DNA from: Tabrizicola sp.
Lineage (GTDB): Bacteria > Pseudomonadota > Alphaproteobacteria > Rhodobacterales > Rhodobacteraceae
Assembly (NCBI RefSeq): GCF_022842145.1
Contig: NZ_JALHQD010000005.1
Span: 62,001 to 126,000, forward strand
DNA: 64,000 nucleotides
Direction: 5' to 3'
In this document: positions 27,353 through 36,329 of the stretch, in pieces
Layout of the letters: the number at the start of each line of letters is the position of its first letter
Numbering within the stretch: position 1 is the stretch's first letter
Notes under the pieces: model-generated
The model's database searches: none
What the model saw: the letters and a program-made list of their open reading frames with translations, nothing else
What the model was told of the DNA's origin: nothing
Translations under genes and position numbers: made by a program

Positions 27353-28373
27353 TCGCAACAGCGTTCCGGTGCCCAAGTCGTTCAGCGGCCCCGAAAGCGC
27401 CGCGGCCAGGGAACGCTCCAAGGCAAAGGCCTACATTCAGGCCGCGAAAGAAACGGTGGAACAGGGCGGCAAACGCCCCAAGGCCTACGGCTTCTCGATC
27501 TACAAGGACGAGGCTTGTCGACTGGCGCTCGAGGCCCTTTTTCACGGCAAGTGCGCCTATTGCGAAACCTACTATGCTTCGCAGGGGCCGGTGGACATCG
27601 AACACTACCGGCCAAAGGGCGGTGTCGAGGATGACCCCGATCACTGGGGCTACTGGTGGCTGGCGGCGGATTGGAAGAACCTTCTGCCGTCCTGCATCGA
27701 CTGCAACCGCCGCAGGTATCAGGTGCTGCCAACCCCCGATACGGCCAGCCTCATCGACCTGCGCGCTTTGGGCAGGCCGATCTGGCAAACCGGCAAGGAA
27801 AACGCCTTTCCGGTCAAGGAAGGCACCCGGGCCTTTGGGCTTGGCGATGATCCCGACACCGAGGTTTTGACCGAAAAGCCCTATCTCCTTAACCCATGCG
27901 ACAGCGACGCCGATCCGGCCCAGCATCTCGAGTTTCTGGTGGACTCGCCGGTCCCCTTCGGCCTGATCCTGCCCCGTCGGCTTGATGATGCACATCCGGA
28001 CGCCCCGACCCTTTCCACCACCGGAGCCAACATCAATCCCGCCGAAATACCCTCGCATCTCTCGGCCCGTGGCGCGGTGTCGATCCAGGTCTATGGCCTG
28101 AATCGCCTTGGTCTGGTGCAGGCCCGCACCCGCGTGCTGCGCCAGCTTGAAGCGTTGCGCATCATGATCGCCGAAGCCGACACTCTGGCCCGCAAGCTGG
28201 AAAAAAGCCGCAGCACTGCGGCACGGGACGCGGTGCCGGTGCTCGACGGGCTGATTGACCGTCTGGTCGAAGAAATCCGCCGCATGGGCGAAGCCGACCA
28301 GCCCTTTTCCGCCATGGTCGACCAATGGACGAAGCGGTGGCTGCACCACCTTACTGCACCCACCCCCGCTTGA
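27339..28373 (+). CDS. HNH endonuclease (PtuB/TIGR02646-like)
   Basis: The 344-residue product has an intact HNH site: CxxC at 72/75, DIEHYRPKGG with His89, W-K-N114, and CIDCN with Cys119/122. The long C-terminal part is helical with no obvious second domain. HNH proteins of this type pair with ATPases in the Septu and retron Ec78-type anti-phage systems, where the nuclease attacks nucleic acid once released or activated. It starts inside the ATPase gene, so the two are translationally coupled and probably form a complex. The shared layout with the ATPase's N-terminal domain suggests an ancient duplication. Confidence 0.87.
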   Translation: MRRVDRNSVPVPKSFSGPESAAARERSKAKAYIQAAKETVEQGGKRPKAYGFSIYKDEACRLALEALFHGKCAYCETYYASQGPVDIEHYRPKGGVEDDPDHWGYWWLAADWKNLLPSCIDCNRRRYQVLPTPDTASLIDLRALGRPIWQTGKENAFPVKEGTRAFGLGDDPDTEVLTEKPYLLNPCDSDADPAQHLEFLVDSPVPFGLILPRRLDDAHPDAPTLSTTGANINPAEIPSHLSARGAVSIQVYGLNRLGLVQARTRVLRQLEALRIMIAEADTLARKLEKSRSTAARDAVPVLDGLIDRLVEEIRRMGEADQPFSAMVDQWTKRWLHHLTAPTPA

Positions 28374-28384
28374 AGGAGGCCACG

Positions 28385-30178
28385 ATGACTGCCACCGCGC
28401 CCGCCCCAGCCCACCGCTGCGACCTCGTTATGAAGGGGGGCATCACATCCGGCGTGGTCTACCCGCGCGCGGTGGTGGCCTTGTCCCGGAAATACCGGTT
28501 CGAGAATATCGGCGGCACCTCGGCGGGGGCAATCGCAGCGGTGGTGACCGCCGCGGCGGAATACGGCCGCATGACAGGCGGCTTCGCCAAGGTCGAGGCG
28601 TTGCCGCAGGACCTGTCGAAGACGCTCCTGGAAAAGTTCCAGCCCACACCGCATCTGGCCCCGCTCTTCGGGCTGGCGCTTGCGGCCCTGTCTGGCAAAC
28701 CCTTGGCCCTGCTGCGCGCCCTTCTGCAAGGCTACCCGCTTGCCGCCGCCGGCGCTGCCCTGCCCGGCGTCGTGATCGCGGTTCTGGCCGTAGCGCCAAA
28801 CGGACCCACTGACTGGGGTTTTCTGGTGCTGGGAATCCTTTTAACCATTGCAGGGATCCTGATTGGCCCAATGCTTGTGGCCAAACGCCAGATCGAGCGT
28901 TATCTGCCTTTGCAAGATTACGGCCTTTGCACCGGTCTTACCCAGCCCGGTCAGAGCGGACCAGCGCTGACCAACTGGCTGTGCACCACAATAGACGATG
29001 TCGCAGGTCTTGCTCTCGGTGAAGGCCCACTTACGATAGGCCAACTCAAGGCGCGCGGCATTAATGTCCAGACCGTCACGACCGACATCACCACCCGACG
29101 CCCCTATGCCCTGCCGATGGGCAACAACCTGCACGCTTTTCACGAGGATGAATTCCGGCGCCTATTCCCGGGCGAGGTGGTTGATCACATGATCAAGCAC
29201 TCCCGCCAAGTTCCTCCAGATTGGGGCGACCTTTCGGGCAAGCTGCATTATTTCCAGTCCGACGATCTGCCGCTAGTAGTTCTGGCGCGGATGAGCCTTT
29301 CCTTCCCAGGCCTGATCACCGCTGTGCCGCTCTACCGGATCGACTACACGCTTGAACGGCTTAACCCTGCGCAAAAGACGCGCCGCTGCCTCTTCTCCGA
29401 TGGAGGCATCTCGTCGAACTTTCCGGTCCACTTCTTTGATCGCTTCCTTCCGCAAACCCCGACATTCGGCATTGCCCTTGCGGCTTACGACATTGCCCGC
29501 ACAAGGGTGGGGGCCGAAGATGACCGCATCACCCTGCCCACTGCTCCGGATGGGGCGGGCCGCCTGCTGCCAACCCAGAACTTCAAAGGTGTGACGGGCT
29601 TTGTCATGGCGCTATTCGACAGCGCCAAAGATTGGCAGGACTCTCTGCAATCGGTTCTCACAGGTTACCGCGAACGCATCGTGACCGTGGCATTGAAACC
29701 AGAAGAAGGCGGAATGAACCTCGACATGCCTGCGTCAGTAATTGACATCCTGACTGACCTTGGCGCACAGGCTGGCGAAACCGTGCTGGATGAGTTCGAT
29801 CTGAAGGAACACCGGTGGCGACGCTTCCTGACCGAACTGCCCCTGATTGAGGATCTTCTGATCTCCTATGCCCGCCACTGGGACGCGCCGGAACCAGGAC
29901 CCGAGGACCTCAGCTACCCCGAGTTGCTGGCCGATGCGTCCAACCGCAAAGCCTATGCGCTGAAAGAAGCCACCCTGCGTCAGCAGGTGCTGCAGCGCGC
30001 CGAACGGTTGGCCGAACTTGGCCGCATCCTGACCGCTGACCCAATGCCCTCTGGTCTTGCCAGCGCATTACCGCTGCGCCGTGCGAGGCTTCGGGTGGTC
30101 GCCAACATGGATGACGCAGTCGCGAGACCGGCGACCGTGGCGGGAGCCAAGATCGAGCCAAATCCCGACAACCGCTGA
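28385..30178 (+). CDS. Patatin-like phospholipase with two internal membrane helices
   Basis: The 597-residue product has the patatin catalytic set: oxyanion-hole glycines in MKGGITSG (16-23), nucleophile Ser46 in GGTSAGAI, and Asp339 in SDGGISSNFP. Two hydrophobic helices at about 120-138 and 144-163 lie between Ser46 and Asp339, so the protein probably sits on or in the membrane. Patatins hydrolyse phospholipid acyl chains; in CBASS (CapV) they kill infected cells. ATG 28385 has AAGGAGG six bases upstream and starts 11 bases after the HNH stop, which makes it the third gene of the operon. An in-frame start at 28325 would overlap the HNH gene. Confidence 0.87.
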   Translation: MTATAPAPAHRCDLVMKGGITSGVVYPRAVVALSRKYRFENIGGTSAGAIAAVVTAAAEYGRMTGGFAKVEALPQDLSKTLLEKFQPTPHLAPLFGLALAALSGKPLALLRALLQGYPLAAAGAALPGVVIAVLAVAPNGPTDWGFLVLGILLTIAGILIGPMLVAKRQIERYLPLQDYGLCTGLTQPGQSGPALTNWLCTTIDDVAGLALGEGPLTIGQLKARGINVQTVTTDITTRRPYALPMGNNLHAFHEDEFRRLFPGEVVDHMIKHSRQVPPDWGDLSGKLHYFQSDDLPLVVLARMSLSFPGLITAVPLYRIDYTLERLNPAQKTRRCLFSDGGISSNFPVHFFDRFLPQTPTFGIALAAYDIARTRVGAEDDRITLPTAPDGAGRLLPTQNFKGVTGFVMALFDSAKDWQDSLQSVLTGYRERIVTVALKPEEGGMNLDMPASVIDILTDLGAQAGETVLDEFDLKEHRWRRFLTELPLIEDLLISYARHWDAPEPGPEDLSYPELLADASNRKAYALKEATLRQQVLQRAERLAELGRILTADPMPSGLASALPLRRARLRVVANMDDAVARPATVAGAKIEPNPDNR

Positions 30179-30581
30179 TTGCTGCAATATCCAAGAAGGT
30201 CTAGGCGAATTGACAAAACACGAAGCCAGATGCCGATTCATGTGATGCGCATGATGTAGAGAAAGCTCTCTTCAGTGATGTTGTCGCGGTCGCGATAAGG
30301 CGGGCAGGCGTCGGCCTGTCGAAGGAGAGCCGAATGAAACCAGCACGAAGGGTCGGTTAAGCAGAGCCGCGTCGGTGAACTCAATCCAGTCCGAATGGCT
30401 TCTTCTGGGCCGAAAGCGGACGCGCCGACCTCCCCGTCGTCTCTCCCGACTATCCCGGAGCATTCAGTTTCATGGGTGGCGCCGGGGGATGCGCGTCGGG
30501 CGCCACCGGGCACTTCTCGAGACGGCTTTATTTGCATCGGCATTCCTGATACGAACCGATCATTCGAACTGGCGTGCTGTC
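30179..30581. other. Intergenic region between the patatin gene and the arabinose regulator
   Basis: About 400 bases with no convincing gene. A minus-strand frame (about 30238-30543) ending near the patatin stop has no ribosome site or recognised domain and may be a relic. The upstream promoter of the ArsR-like regulator should lie in the last 100 bases, but I see no clear operator. Confidence 0.4.
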
Positions 30582-31508
30582 ATGACCAACCAGATTCTCG
30601 TTGTTGACCCTCTCGAGCGGCCGGATATCCTGCGAAGCCTCGCCAGCGAGGTCCGGGTTCGTATCCTTGAGCATCTGACCCGACGGGGGCCGCGCAACGT
30701 CAACCAGGTTTCCGAAGAACTGGACCTGCCGCAGTCGACGGTTTCGTCGAACATCCAGATCCTCGTCGATGCGGGCCTGGTGCAGACCCGGTCCGAAAAG
30801 GGTCGCAAGGGCAGCCAGAAGATCTGCAATTCCACGTTCACGGAAATGCTGATCGCCTTCAAGGAACCGAGCCCGGCCCAGAATTCGAACGCGATCGAGG
30901 TCTCGATGCCCATCGGGCTTTACACCCGCTGCGAGGTCAGTGCGCCTTGCGGCTTGTGTTCACCCGAAGGGATCATCGGTCTACTGGACGTGCCGGACAC
31001 TTTCCTGGACCCCGACCGGATGCGTGCCGGGTTGTTGTGGTTCAACCACGGCTTCGTCGAATACCAGTTTCCCAACAACGCAAAGCTTGCCGGTGCGTCG
31101 ATCAAGGCGGTCGAGTTGACGATGGAACTGTCCTCGGAAGTTCCCGGAACTTCGAAGGACTGGCCTTCGGACATCACGGTGGCCATCAACGGACATGAAA
31201 TCGGGACCTGGACCTCGCCGGGCGACTATGGCGACAAGCGCGGCAAGTTCACTCCGGACTGGTGGAAGCTGGCGGGGTCGCAGTACGGCGACCTGAAACG
31301 GTGGGAGGTCACCGAATCCGGGACCTTCCTGGATGGCGTCAGGTTTTCCGACTGCTGTCTGGGCGACCTGGAGCTGAACGCCCATCGGTCCATTCGGGTC
31401 AGGATCGGCGTGAAGGAAGACGCCCGCCACCCTGGCGGGATGAATATCTTCGGCCGCGGCTTCGGCAACCATGACCGGGACATCGCCCTGCGGCTGATCC
31501 GCGCCTGA
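30582..31508 (+). CDS. ArsR-like winged-helix regulator with a large C-terminal ligand domain
   Basis: The 308-residue product begins with an ArsR/SmtB-type winged HTH (PDILRSLASEVRVRILEHL, NQVSEELDLPQSTVSSNIQILVDAGLV, wing RSEKGRKGSQKIC). A region of roughly 200 residues rich in beta strands and aromatic residues follows (LWFNHGFVEYQFP, DITVAINGHEIGTW, SIRVRIGVKED), plausibly a sugar-binding sensor rather than a metal site. ATG 30582 is chosen because the HTH begins about ten residues later; upstream sequence is not protein-like. It stands 104 bases before the GH51 gene on the same strand, so it likely controls arabinan use. Similar regulators sit next to arabinofuranosidase genes in other bacteria, from memory. 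Confidence 0.8.
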   Translation: MTNQILVVDPLERPDILRSLASEVRVRILEHLTRRGPRNVNQVSEELDLPQSTVSSNIQILVDAGLVQTRSEKGRKGSQKICNSTFTEMLIAFKEPSPAQNSNAIEVSMPIGLYTRCEVSAPCGLCSPEGIIGLLDVPDTFLDPDRMRAGLLWFNHGFVEYQFPNNAKLAGASIKAVELTMELSSEVPGTSKDWPSDITVAINGHEIGTWTSPGDYGDKRGKFTPDWWKLAGSQYGDLKRWEVTESGTFLDGVRFSDCCLGDLELNAHRSIRVRIGVKEDARHPGGMNIFGRGFGNHDRDIALRLIRA

Positions 31509-31550
31509 CCTGAACCATTTCGCTTGACCCGCGCCCGGTCATGGCAAACT

Positions 31551-31570
31551 ATACCCATACTTCCGGTATG
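31551..31570. promoter_or_regulatory. Inverted repeat upstream of the GH51 gene, candidate operator
   Basis: CATAC-TTCCG-GTATG (31556-31570) is a perfect five-base inverted repeat, and ATACC...GGTAT (31551-31569) overlaps it as a second arm pair. It lies 43 bases before the abfA start. CCGG-TAT-like half sites recur upstream of the binding-protein gene and the ABC ATPase gene of the same locus, which suggests one regulator. Confidence 0.45.
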
Positions 31571-31612
31571 AACCGGATTGACGGATTCTCATGATCCGGT
31601 TGGGAGGATGCA

Positions 31613-33118
31613 ATGAAGGCACGGGTTACGGCGCACAGCGCCTATACGATCGCGGACATCGACAAACGGTTGTATGGGTCGTTTCTGGAACATCTCGGAC
31701 GGGCGGTCTACACTGGGATCTACGAGCCCGGCCACCCGACTGCCGATGCTCAAGGCATGCGCCGCGACGTGATCGACCTCGTCCGTGCCATCGACACGCC
31801 GATCTGCCGCTATCCCGGCGGCAACTTCGTTTCGGCCTACAACTGGGAAGATGGGATCGGCCCTAAGGATCAGCGGCCGAAACGTCTGGACCTTGCTTGG
31901 CGCACGACCGAAACGAACCAGGTCGGCATTCACGAATTCGCCGACTGGGCCGAAAAGGCCGGGACCGAGATGATGCTGGCCGTCAACCTGGGCTCGCGCG
32001 GCCTGGATGAGGCGCGGGCCTTCGTCGAATACGTCAACCACAAGGGCGGGACCTACTGGTCGGACCTGCGGGCGAAGAACGGGCGGAAAGAGCCCTGGAA
32101 CTGCCGCCTCTGGTGCCTTGGCAACGAGATGGACGGCCCCTGGCAGGTCGGCCACAAGACCGCCGGTGAATACGGCCACCTCGCCAACGAGACCGCCAAG
32201 GCCCTACGCGGCCTTGACCCGACGCTGGAGCTTGTGGTCTGCGGCTCGTCGCATTCCAACATGCCGACCTACCCCCAGTGGGAGGCCACGGTGCTGGAAG
32301 AAACCTACGACCAAGTCGACCACATCAGCCTGCACATGTACTTCGAGAATTACGAGAAGAATTCTAACGAATTCCTAGCTTTGCCTCAGAAGCTGGATAA
32401 TTACATCGGCACGATCTCGGGTGTGATCGACTATGTGAAGGCCAAGCGGCGGTCGAAAAAGAACGTCACGATTTCCTTTGACGAATGGAACGTCTGGTAC
32501 CACGAGCGCAAGGCCGACGCCGAACGGATGCGGACCTGGGACTGGCCGGAAGCTCCGGTTCTGCTGGAAGATCAGTACAACTTCGAAGACGTCCTTCAGG
32601 TCGGCTGCATCCTGAACACCTTCATCCGCCGGGCCGATGTCGTGAAGATCGCCTGCATCGCCCAGCTTGTGAACGTGATCGCCCCGATCATGACCGAACC
32701 CGGCGGTGCGGCCTGGCGCCAGACGATCTACTGGCCGTTCCTCTTCGCCTCGAAGCACGGGCGCGGCACTGCGATGCAGCTCGCGGTCGAAGTTCCAACC
32801 TACGATGCCGATGCCGCTGCCGGTGTTCCGTGGCTGGATATTGCGGGCGTGCGCGACGACGACGCGGGCACGATCACATTCTTTGCGATCAACCGCTCGG
32901 GCACCGAGCCGATGGAGGTCGACGTTGCGCTGGATGGCTTCAGCGCGCGGACAGTCGAGCACACGCTAATCAAGCACACCGATCTTGAGGCGCGCAACAG
33001 CAAGGCCAATCCGGACAATGTCGCGCCGCAGAAAGGCAGCGGGGCCAAGTTGGCGGGAAAGGGCCTGCATCTGACCTTGCCGCCACATTCCTACTCGATG
33101 GTCCGGGTGGGACTTTAG
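31613..33118 (+). CDS. abfA: Alpha-L-arabinofuranosidase, family GH51
   Basis: The 501-residue product matches intracellular GH51 enzymes in length and motifs: N-terminal YGSFLEHLGRAVYTGIYEP, RYPGGNFVSAYNWEDGIGP, acid/base Glu172 in CLGNEMDGPWQ, HMYFENYE, and nucleophile Glu291 in SFDEWNVWY. The (beta/alpha)8 barrel is followed by the usual C-terminal beta-sandwich ending in LPPHSYSMVRVGL. There is no signal peptide, so it cleaves terminal arabinose from imported arabino-oligosaccharides in the cytoplasm. GGGAGG lies just before ATG 31613. It sits between the ArsR-like regulator and a CUT1 ABC importer. Confidence 0.95.
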   Translation: MKARVTAHSAYTIADIDKRLYGSFLEHLGRAVYTGIYEPGHPTADAQGMRRDVIDLVRAIDTPICRYPGGNFVSAYNWEDGIGPKDQRPKRLDLAWRTTETNQVGIHEFADWAEKAGTEMMLAVNLGSRGLDEARAFVEYVNHKGGTYWSDLRAKNGRKEPWNCRLWCLGNEMDGPWQVGHKTAGEYGHLANETAKALRGLDPTLELVVCGSSHSNMPTYPQWEATVLEETYDQVDHISLHMYFENYEKNSNEFLALPQKLDNYIGTISGVIDYVKAKRRSKKNVTISFDEWNVWYHERKADAERMRTWDWPEAPVLLEDQYNFEDVLQVGCILNTFIRRADVVKIACIAQLVNVIAPIMTEPGGAAWRQTIYWPFLFASKHGRGTAMQLAVEVPTYDADAAAGVPWLDIAGVRDDDAGTITFFAINRSGTEPMEVDVALDGFSARTVEHTLIKHTDLEARNSKANPDNVAPQKGSGAKLAGKGLHLTLPPHSYSMVRVGL

Positions 33119-33136
33119 TATCCGGCTTCCGGATAC
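33118..33136. promoter_or_regulatory. Perfect inverted repeat GTATCCGG-CTT-CCGGATAC, candidate operator
   Basis: Eight-base perfect arms with a three-base spacer start on the last base of the abfA stop codon and lie 88 bases before the binding-protein gene. The short spacer and the absence of a T-run argue for an operator rather than a terminator. The half site CCGGATAC resembles those at 31551-31570 and 37487-37502. Confidence 0.55.
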
Positions 33137-33224
33137 GTATCAGGTTTTCGTTGATCGAATCGGGAAAGGCGATACGCTTTTCCCAGGAGACGCGGCGAAC
33201 CACGCCGCCATGAGGGAGGAAAAG

Positions 33225-34496
33225 ATGACCATAAGTGGAATGCTGAAGGCCGCCATCGTTGCAACCATCGGCTTCGCCGGGGTTGCGCGTGCGGAAGAAA
33301 CCGTTGTCTGGTGGGACTTTCTGGGCGGCGGCGACGGCGTACGGATGAAGAAACTGATCGAGGACTTCAACGCCGCCCATGCGGGCCAGATCAAGATCGA
33401 CGCAACCACGCTGGAGTGGGGCGTTCCCTTCTATGCCAAGGTCCAGACCTCCGCCGCCGTGGGAGAGGCGCCGGACGTCATGACCTACCACGCCAGCCGT
33501 ATCCCGCTGGCAGTGCAGCAAGGCGTTCTGCAGGAAATCACAGCAGATGACTGGACGGCGATGGGCGTTTCGTCGGCTGATTTTGCGCCTGCAACCTGGG
33601 ATGCAGTAACGATTGACGGCAAGCAGTATGCGGTGCCGCTGGATACCCACCCGATCGTTCTTTACTACAACAAGGACCTTCTGGAAAAAGCCGGGATGCT
33701 GGACGAAAACGGCAAGCCCAAGGGCATGGACAGCCGCGAAGGCTTTACCGCCACGCTGCAGGCGCTGAAGGACAGCGGCGTCAAGTTCCCGCTCGGCTCG
33801 GTCACCGCCGACGGTAACTTCATGTTCCGCACCGTCTATTCGCTGATGGGTCAGCAAAGCGGCGAGCTGATGACCGACGGCGAATTCCTGGCCGGCGAAA
33901 ACGGCGAAAAGCTTGCCAATGCCCTGTCCGTGCTGGCGGAATGGACCACTGCGGGTCTGCAATCGACCTACACCGACTACCCGGCGACGGTCGCGCTCTT
34001 CACCTCGGGCGAAGCCGCGATGATGATCAACGGCGTCTGGGAAGTCCCGACGATGACCGACCTCAATTCTCAGGGCAAACTCTTCAACTGGGGCGCCGTG
34101 GAACTGCCGGTGATCTTCGACAAGCCGGCGACCTATGCCGACAGCCACAGCTTCGCGATCCCCGCGAACAAGGACAAGGAGATGACCCCCGAGAAGCGCG
34201 CCGCCGTGCTTGAGGTGATCTCCTGGATCGAGAAGAACTCGCTGCTCTGGGCCACCGCCGGCCATATCCCGGCTTACGGCCCGATCACCGCTTCGGCCGA
34301 ATACAAGGCGATGGAGCCCAATGCGACCTATTCGTCGCTGACGGCCAACATGATCTTCGACCCGAAATCCCCGCTTGCGGGCGTGGCCGGGCCGATGTTC
34401 GACGTCATGTCGACCTACTTCGTCCCGACCCTGAACGGCGAGATGGACCCGGCGGAAGCCGTGGAGTCGATCAAGGAAGAGCTGAACGCTCTTTAA
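33225..34496 (+). CDS. Periplasmic sugar-binding protein of a CUT1 ABC transporter
   Basis: The 423-residue product has a signal peptide (MTISGMLKAAIVATIGFAGVARA). The mature fold is that of family 1 solute-binding proteins (ETVVWWDFLGGGDG, MKKLIEDFNAAHAGQIKID, YAVPLDTHPIVLYYNKDLLEKAGM, GEAAMMINGVWEVP). It should deliver oligosaccharides, most likely arabinose-containing given the GH51 neighbour, to the permeases that follow. ATG 33225 has GGGAGGA upstream. A hairpin after the stop, before the permeases, would raise its mRNA relative to them. Confidence 0.92.
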   Translation: MTISGMLKAAIVATIGFAGVARAEETVVWWDFLGGGDGVRMKKLIEDFNAAHAGQIKIDATTLEWGVPFYAKVQTSAAVGEAPDVMTYHASRIPLAVQQGVLQEITADDWTAMGVSSADFAPATWDAVTIDGKQYAVPLDTHPIVLYYNKDLLEKAGMLDENGKPKGMDSREGFTATLQALKDSGVKFPLGSVTADGNFMFRTVYSLMGQQSGELMTDGEFLAGENGEKLANALSVLAEWTTAGLQSTYTDYPATVALFTSGEAAMMINGVWEVPTMTDLNSQGKLFNWGAVELPVIFDKPATYADSHSFAIPANKDKEMTPEKRAAVLEVISWIEKNSLLWATAGHIPAYGPITASAEYKAMEPNATYSSLTANMIFDPKSPLAGVAGPMFDVMSTYFVPTLNGEMDPAEAVESIKEELNAL

Positions 34497-34510
34497 GCTG
34501 ACAGTACAGC

Positions 34511-34534
34511 GGGCCGTCCGACACCGGGCGGCCC
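34511..34534 (+). terminator. Hairpin between binding-protein and permease genes (attenuator-like)
   Basis: GGGCCGTCC-GACACC-GGGCGGCCC forms a nine-pair stem with one G-U pair, 15 bases after the binding-protein stop and 23 before the permease start. There is no T-run. Such hairpins typically stabilise the binding-protein mRNA or end part of the transcripts. Confidence 0.6.
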
Positions 34535-34556
34535 CGACTTATTCCGGGGATGCAGG

Positions 34557-35438
34557 ATGCTGACCAATCGCCGCAAGGATGCCTGGATCGCCGCCGTTCT
34601 GGTGGCTCCGTTTCTGGCGATCTACCTTCTGGTCTTCGTCTGGCCCACGATCCAGATGTTCGGAATTTCGTTCACCGACGCCCCGCTGATCGGCAGCGGT
34701 GACTGGGTCGGCACCGAGAACTACGAACGACTGCCGAAAGACCCGCGGTTCCGCACCGCCGCCTGGAACACGGCCTACTTCGTCGTGCTGACCGTCCTGC
34801 CGGGAACCCTGATCGCGCTGCTGATCGGAATGGGAATTTCGCGGCTGAAAGGTCGCTTGCAGGCTGCCGTGCTGGCGCTTTTCTTCCTGCCCTACATTCT
34901 GCCCGTGTCGGTCGTCTATTTCATCTGGGACTGGCTGCTGAACTTCCAGTTCGGCCTCCTGATGCATATCCTTGATCTCTTCGGCCTTGACCGCATTCCG
35001 ATCATGAAAACGCGCGATTGGTTCATGCCCGCCGTCGCCGTGGTGACGATCTGGTGGACCGCAGGCTTCTCGATCCTGCTGTTCCTTGCCGGCCTTCGCG
35101 CCATACCGCCCGAGATTTATGAAGCCGCCGCGCTGGACAATGCCAGCCGCTGGACGACCTTCCGCCGCATCACATGGCCGCTCCTCTGGCCCGTGACCTC
35201 GCTGGTCTTCACCATCCAGCTCATCTCGCAACTGAAGATCTTCGACCAGGTCTATCTGTTTTCGGTCGGTGGACGCCCGAACGACAACATGGTGCTGGTC
35301 TATTATGTCTTCCAGCGCGCCTTTCAACAGGACCAGGGCGGCCGCGCCGCCGCCGTCGCCGTCACGCTATTCGTGCTGGTCGTCGTGGTCTCGGTGATGC
35401 AATTCCAACTGCTGCGGATGGCGGGGAACCGGAAATGA
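34557..35438 (+). CDS. Sugar ABC transporter permease, MalF/UgpA type
   Basis: The 293-residue product has six predicted membrane helices starting with WIAAVLVAPFLAIYLLVFVWP. The EAA loop (EAAALDNASRWTTFRRITWPLLWP) is where the ATPase docks. The length fits CUT1 permeases with a short N-terminus. It follows the binding-protein gene after a hairpin and overlaps the second permease by the ATGA pattern. Together with that permease and the ATPase on the opposite strand it forms one importer. Confidence 0.93.
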   Translation: MLTNRRKDAWIAAVLVAPFLAIYLLVFVWPTIQMFGISFTDAPLIGSGDWVGTENYERLPKDPRFRTAAWNTAYFVVLTVLPGTLIALLIGMGISRLKGRLQAAVLALFFLPYILPVSVVYFIWDWLLNFQFGLLMHILDLFGLDRIPIMKTRDWFMPAVAVVTIWWTAGFSILLFLAGLRAIPPEIYEAAALDNASRWTTFRRITWPLLWPVTSLVFTIQLISQLKIFDQVYLFSVGGRPNDNMVLVYYVFQRAFQQDQGGRAAAVAVTLFVLVVVVSVMQFQLLRMAGNRK

Positions 35439-36277
35439 CCAGACCACGCCTTCAGACCGTGAACTTGTGGGGCGGTATCATCACCGTCCTGACCGTGCTG
35501 GCCGCGGTCCTCTGGGCCTTCCCGCTGTACTGGGGGGTGATCTCCTCGCTCAAGCCTGAAGACGAGGTCGTGCGCCCCTATATCGAGCTTTGGCCCGAGA
35601 ACCTGACCTTCGACCACTACATCACCGCCATCACCACCACGCAGATCGGCAGCTGGTATCTCAACTCTGTCGTCGTCGCGGTAGGTGTGACGGTGATCAC
35701 CGTCGCGTCGTCCATGCTGTGCGGCTACGCCTTGTCGCAGCTCAGCTTTCCCGGCCGCAAGGCGCTCTGGTGGCTCATCCTTGCCAGCTTCATGGTGCCG
35801 ACGCAGGCCCTGATCATCAACCACTTCGTCCTGGTGTCACAGCTTGGGCTGATCAACACCTGGGCCGGGATCATGCTGCCGCAGCTGATCCATCCGGTCA
35901 TCATCATCGTCTACAAGCAGTTCTTCGACCAGGTCCCCAAGGACTTCCGCGAAGCCGCAGTGATGGACAACGCGGGCGAGTTTGCGATCCTGTTCAAGAT
36001 CTACCTGCCGATGAACTGGGGGGTTACGACGGCGCTGTCCATCGTCTGCTTCATCTGGACCTGGAATGCGTTTCTCTGGCCGTTCCTGTCTGTCACGCGG
36101 ACCGAGATGATGACCATGCCGGTGGGGATCACCCAGGTGAACGATGCCTTCGGCGTCTACTACGCGCGCCAGTTGGCGGCGGCAGTGCTGGCGGGCCTGC
36201 CGGTCGCTTTGGCCTATCTTCTGTTCCAGCGCAGGGTAACCGAGGCAATCACCCTGTCGGCCGGGATCAAGGGCTGA
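35435..36277 (+). CDS. Sugar ABC transporter permease, MalG/UgpE type
   Basis: The 280-residue product has six membrane helices (ITVLTVLAAVLWAFPLYWGVISS at the start) and the EAA loop DFREAAVMDNAGEFAILFKIYLP. The C-terminal AITLSAGIKG is typical of MalG-like permeases. The ATG overlaps the TGA of the upstream permease. A strong bidirectional hairpin lies 53 bases downstream, before the convergent ATPase gene. Confidence 0.93.
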   Translation: MTRPRLQTVNLWGGIITVLTVLAAVLWAFPLYWGVISSLKPEDEVVRPYIELWPENLTFDHYITAITTTQIGSWYLNSVVVAVGVTVITVASSMLCGYALSQLSFPGRKALWWLILASFMVPTQALIINHFVLVSQLGLINTWAGIMLPQLIHPVIIIVYKQFFDQVPKDFREAAVMDNAGEFAILFKIYLPMNWGVTTALSIVCFIWTWNAFLWPFLSVTRTEMMTMPVGITQVNDAFGVYYARQLAAAVLAGLPVALAYLLFQRRVTEAITLSAGIKG

Positions 36278-36329
36278 CGTCCGGTCCCCCGAACGAAAGC
36301 AACAATCGCACCCAAGCTTTCAATGCAAA

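Noticed and set aside
30238-30543. Minus-strand 101-codon frame downstream of the patatin gene as a fourth operon gene
   Set aside because: It is on the opposite strand, has no ribosome site, and its sequence resembles no protein family known to me.
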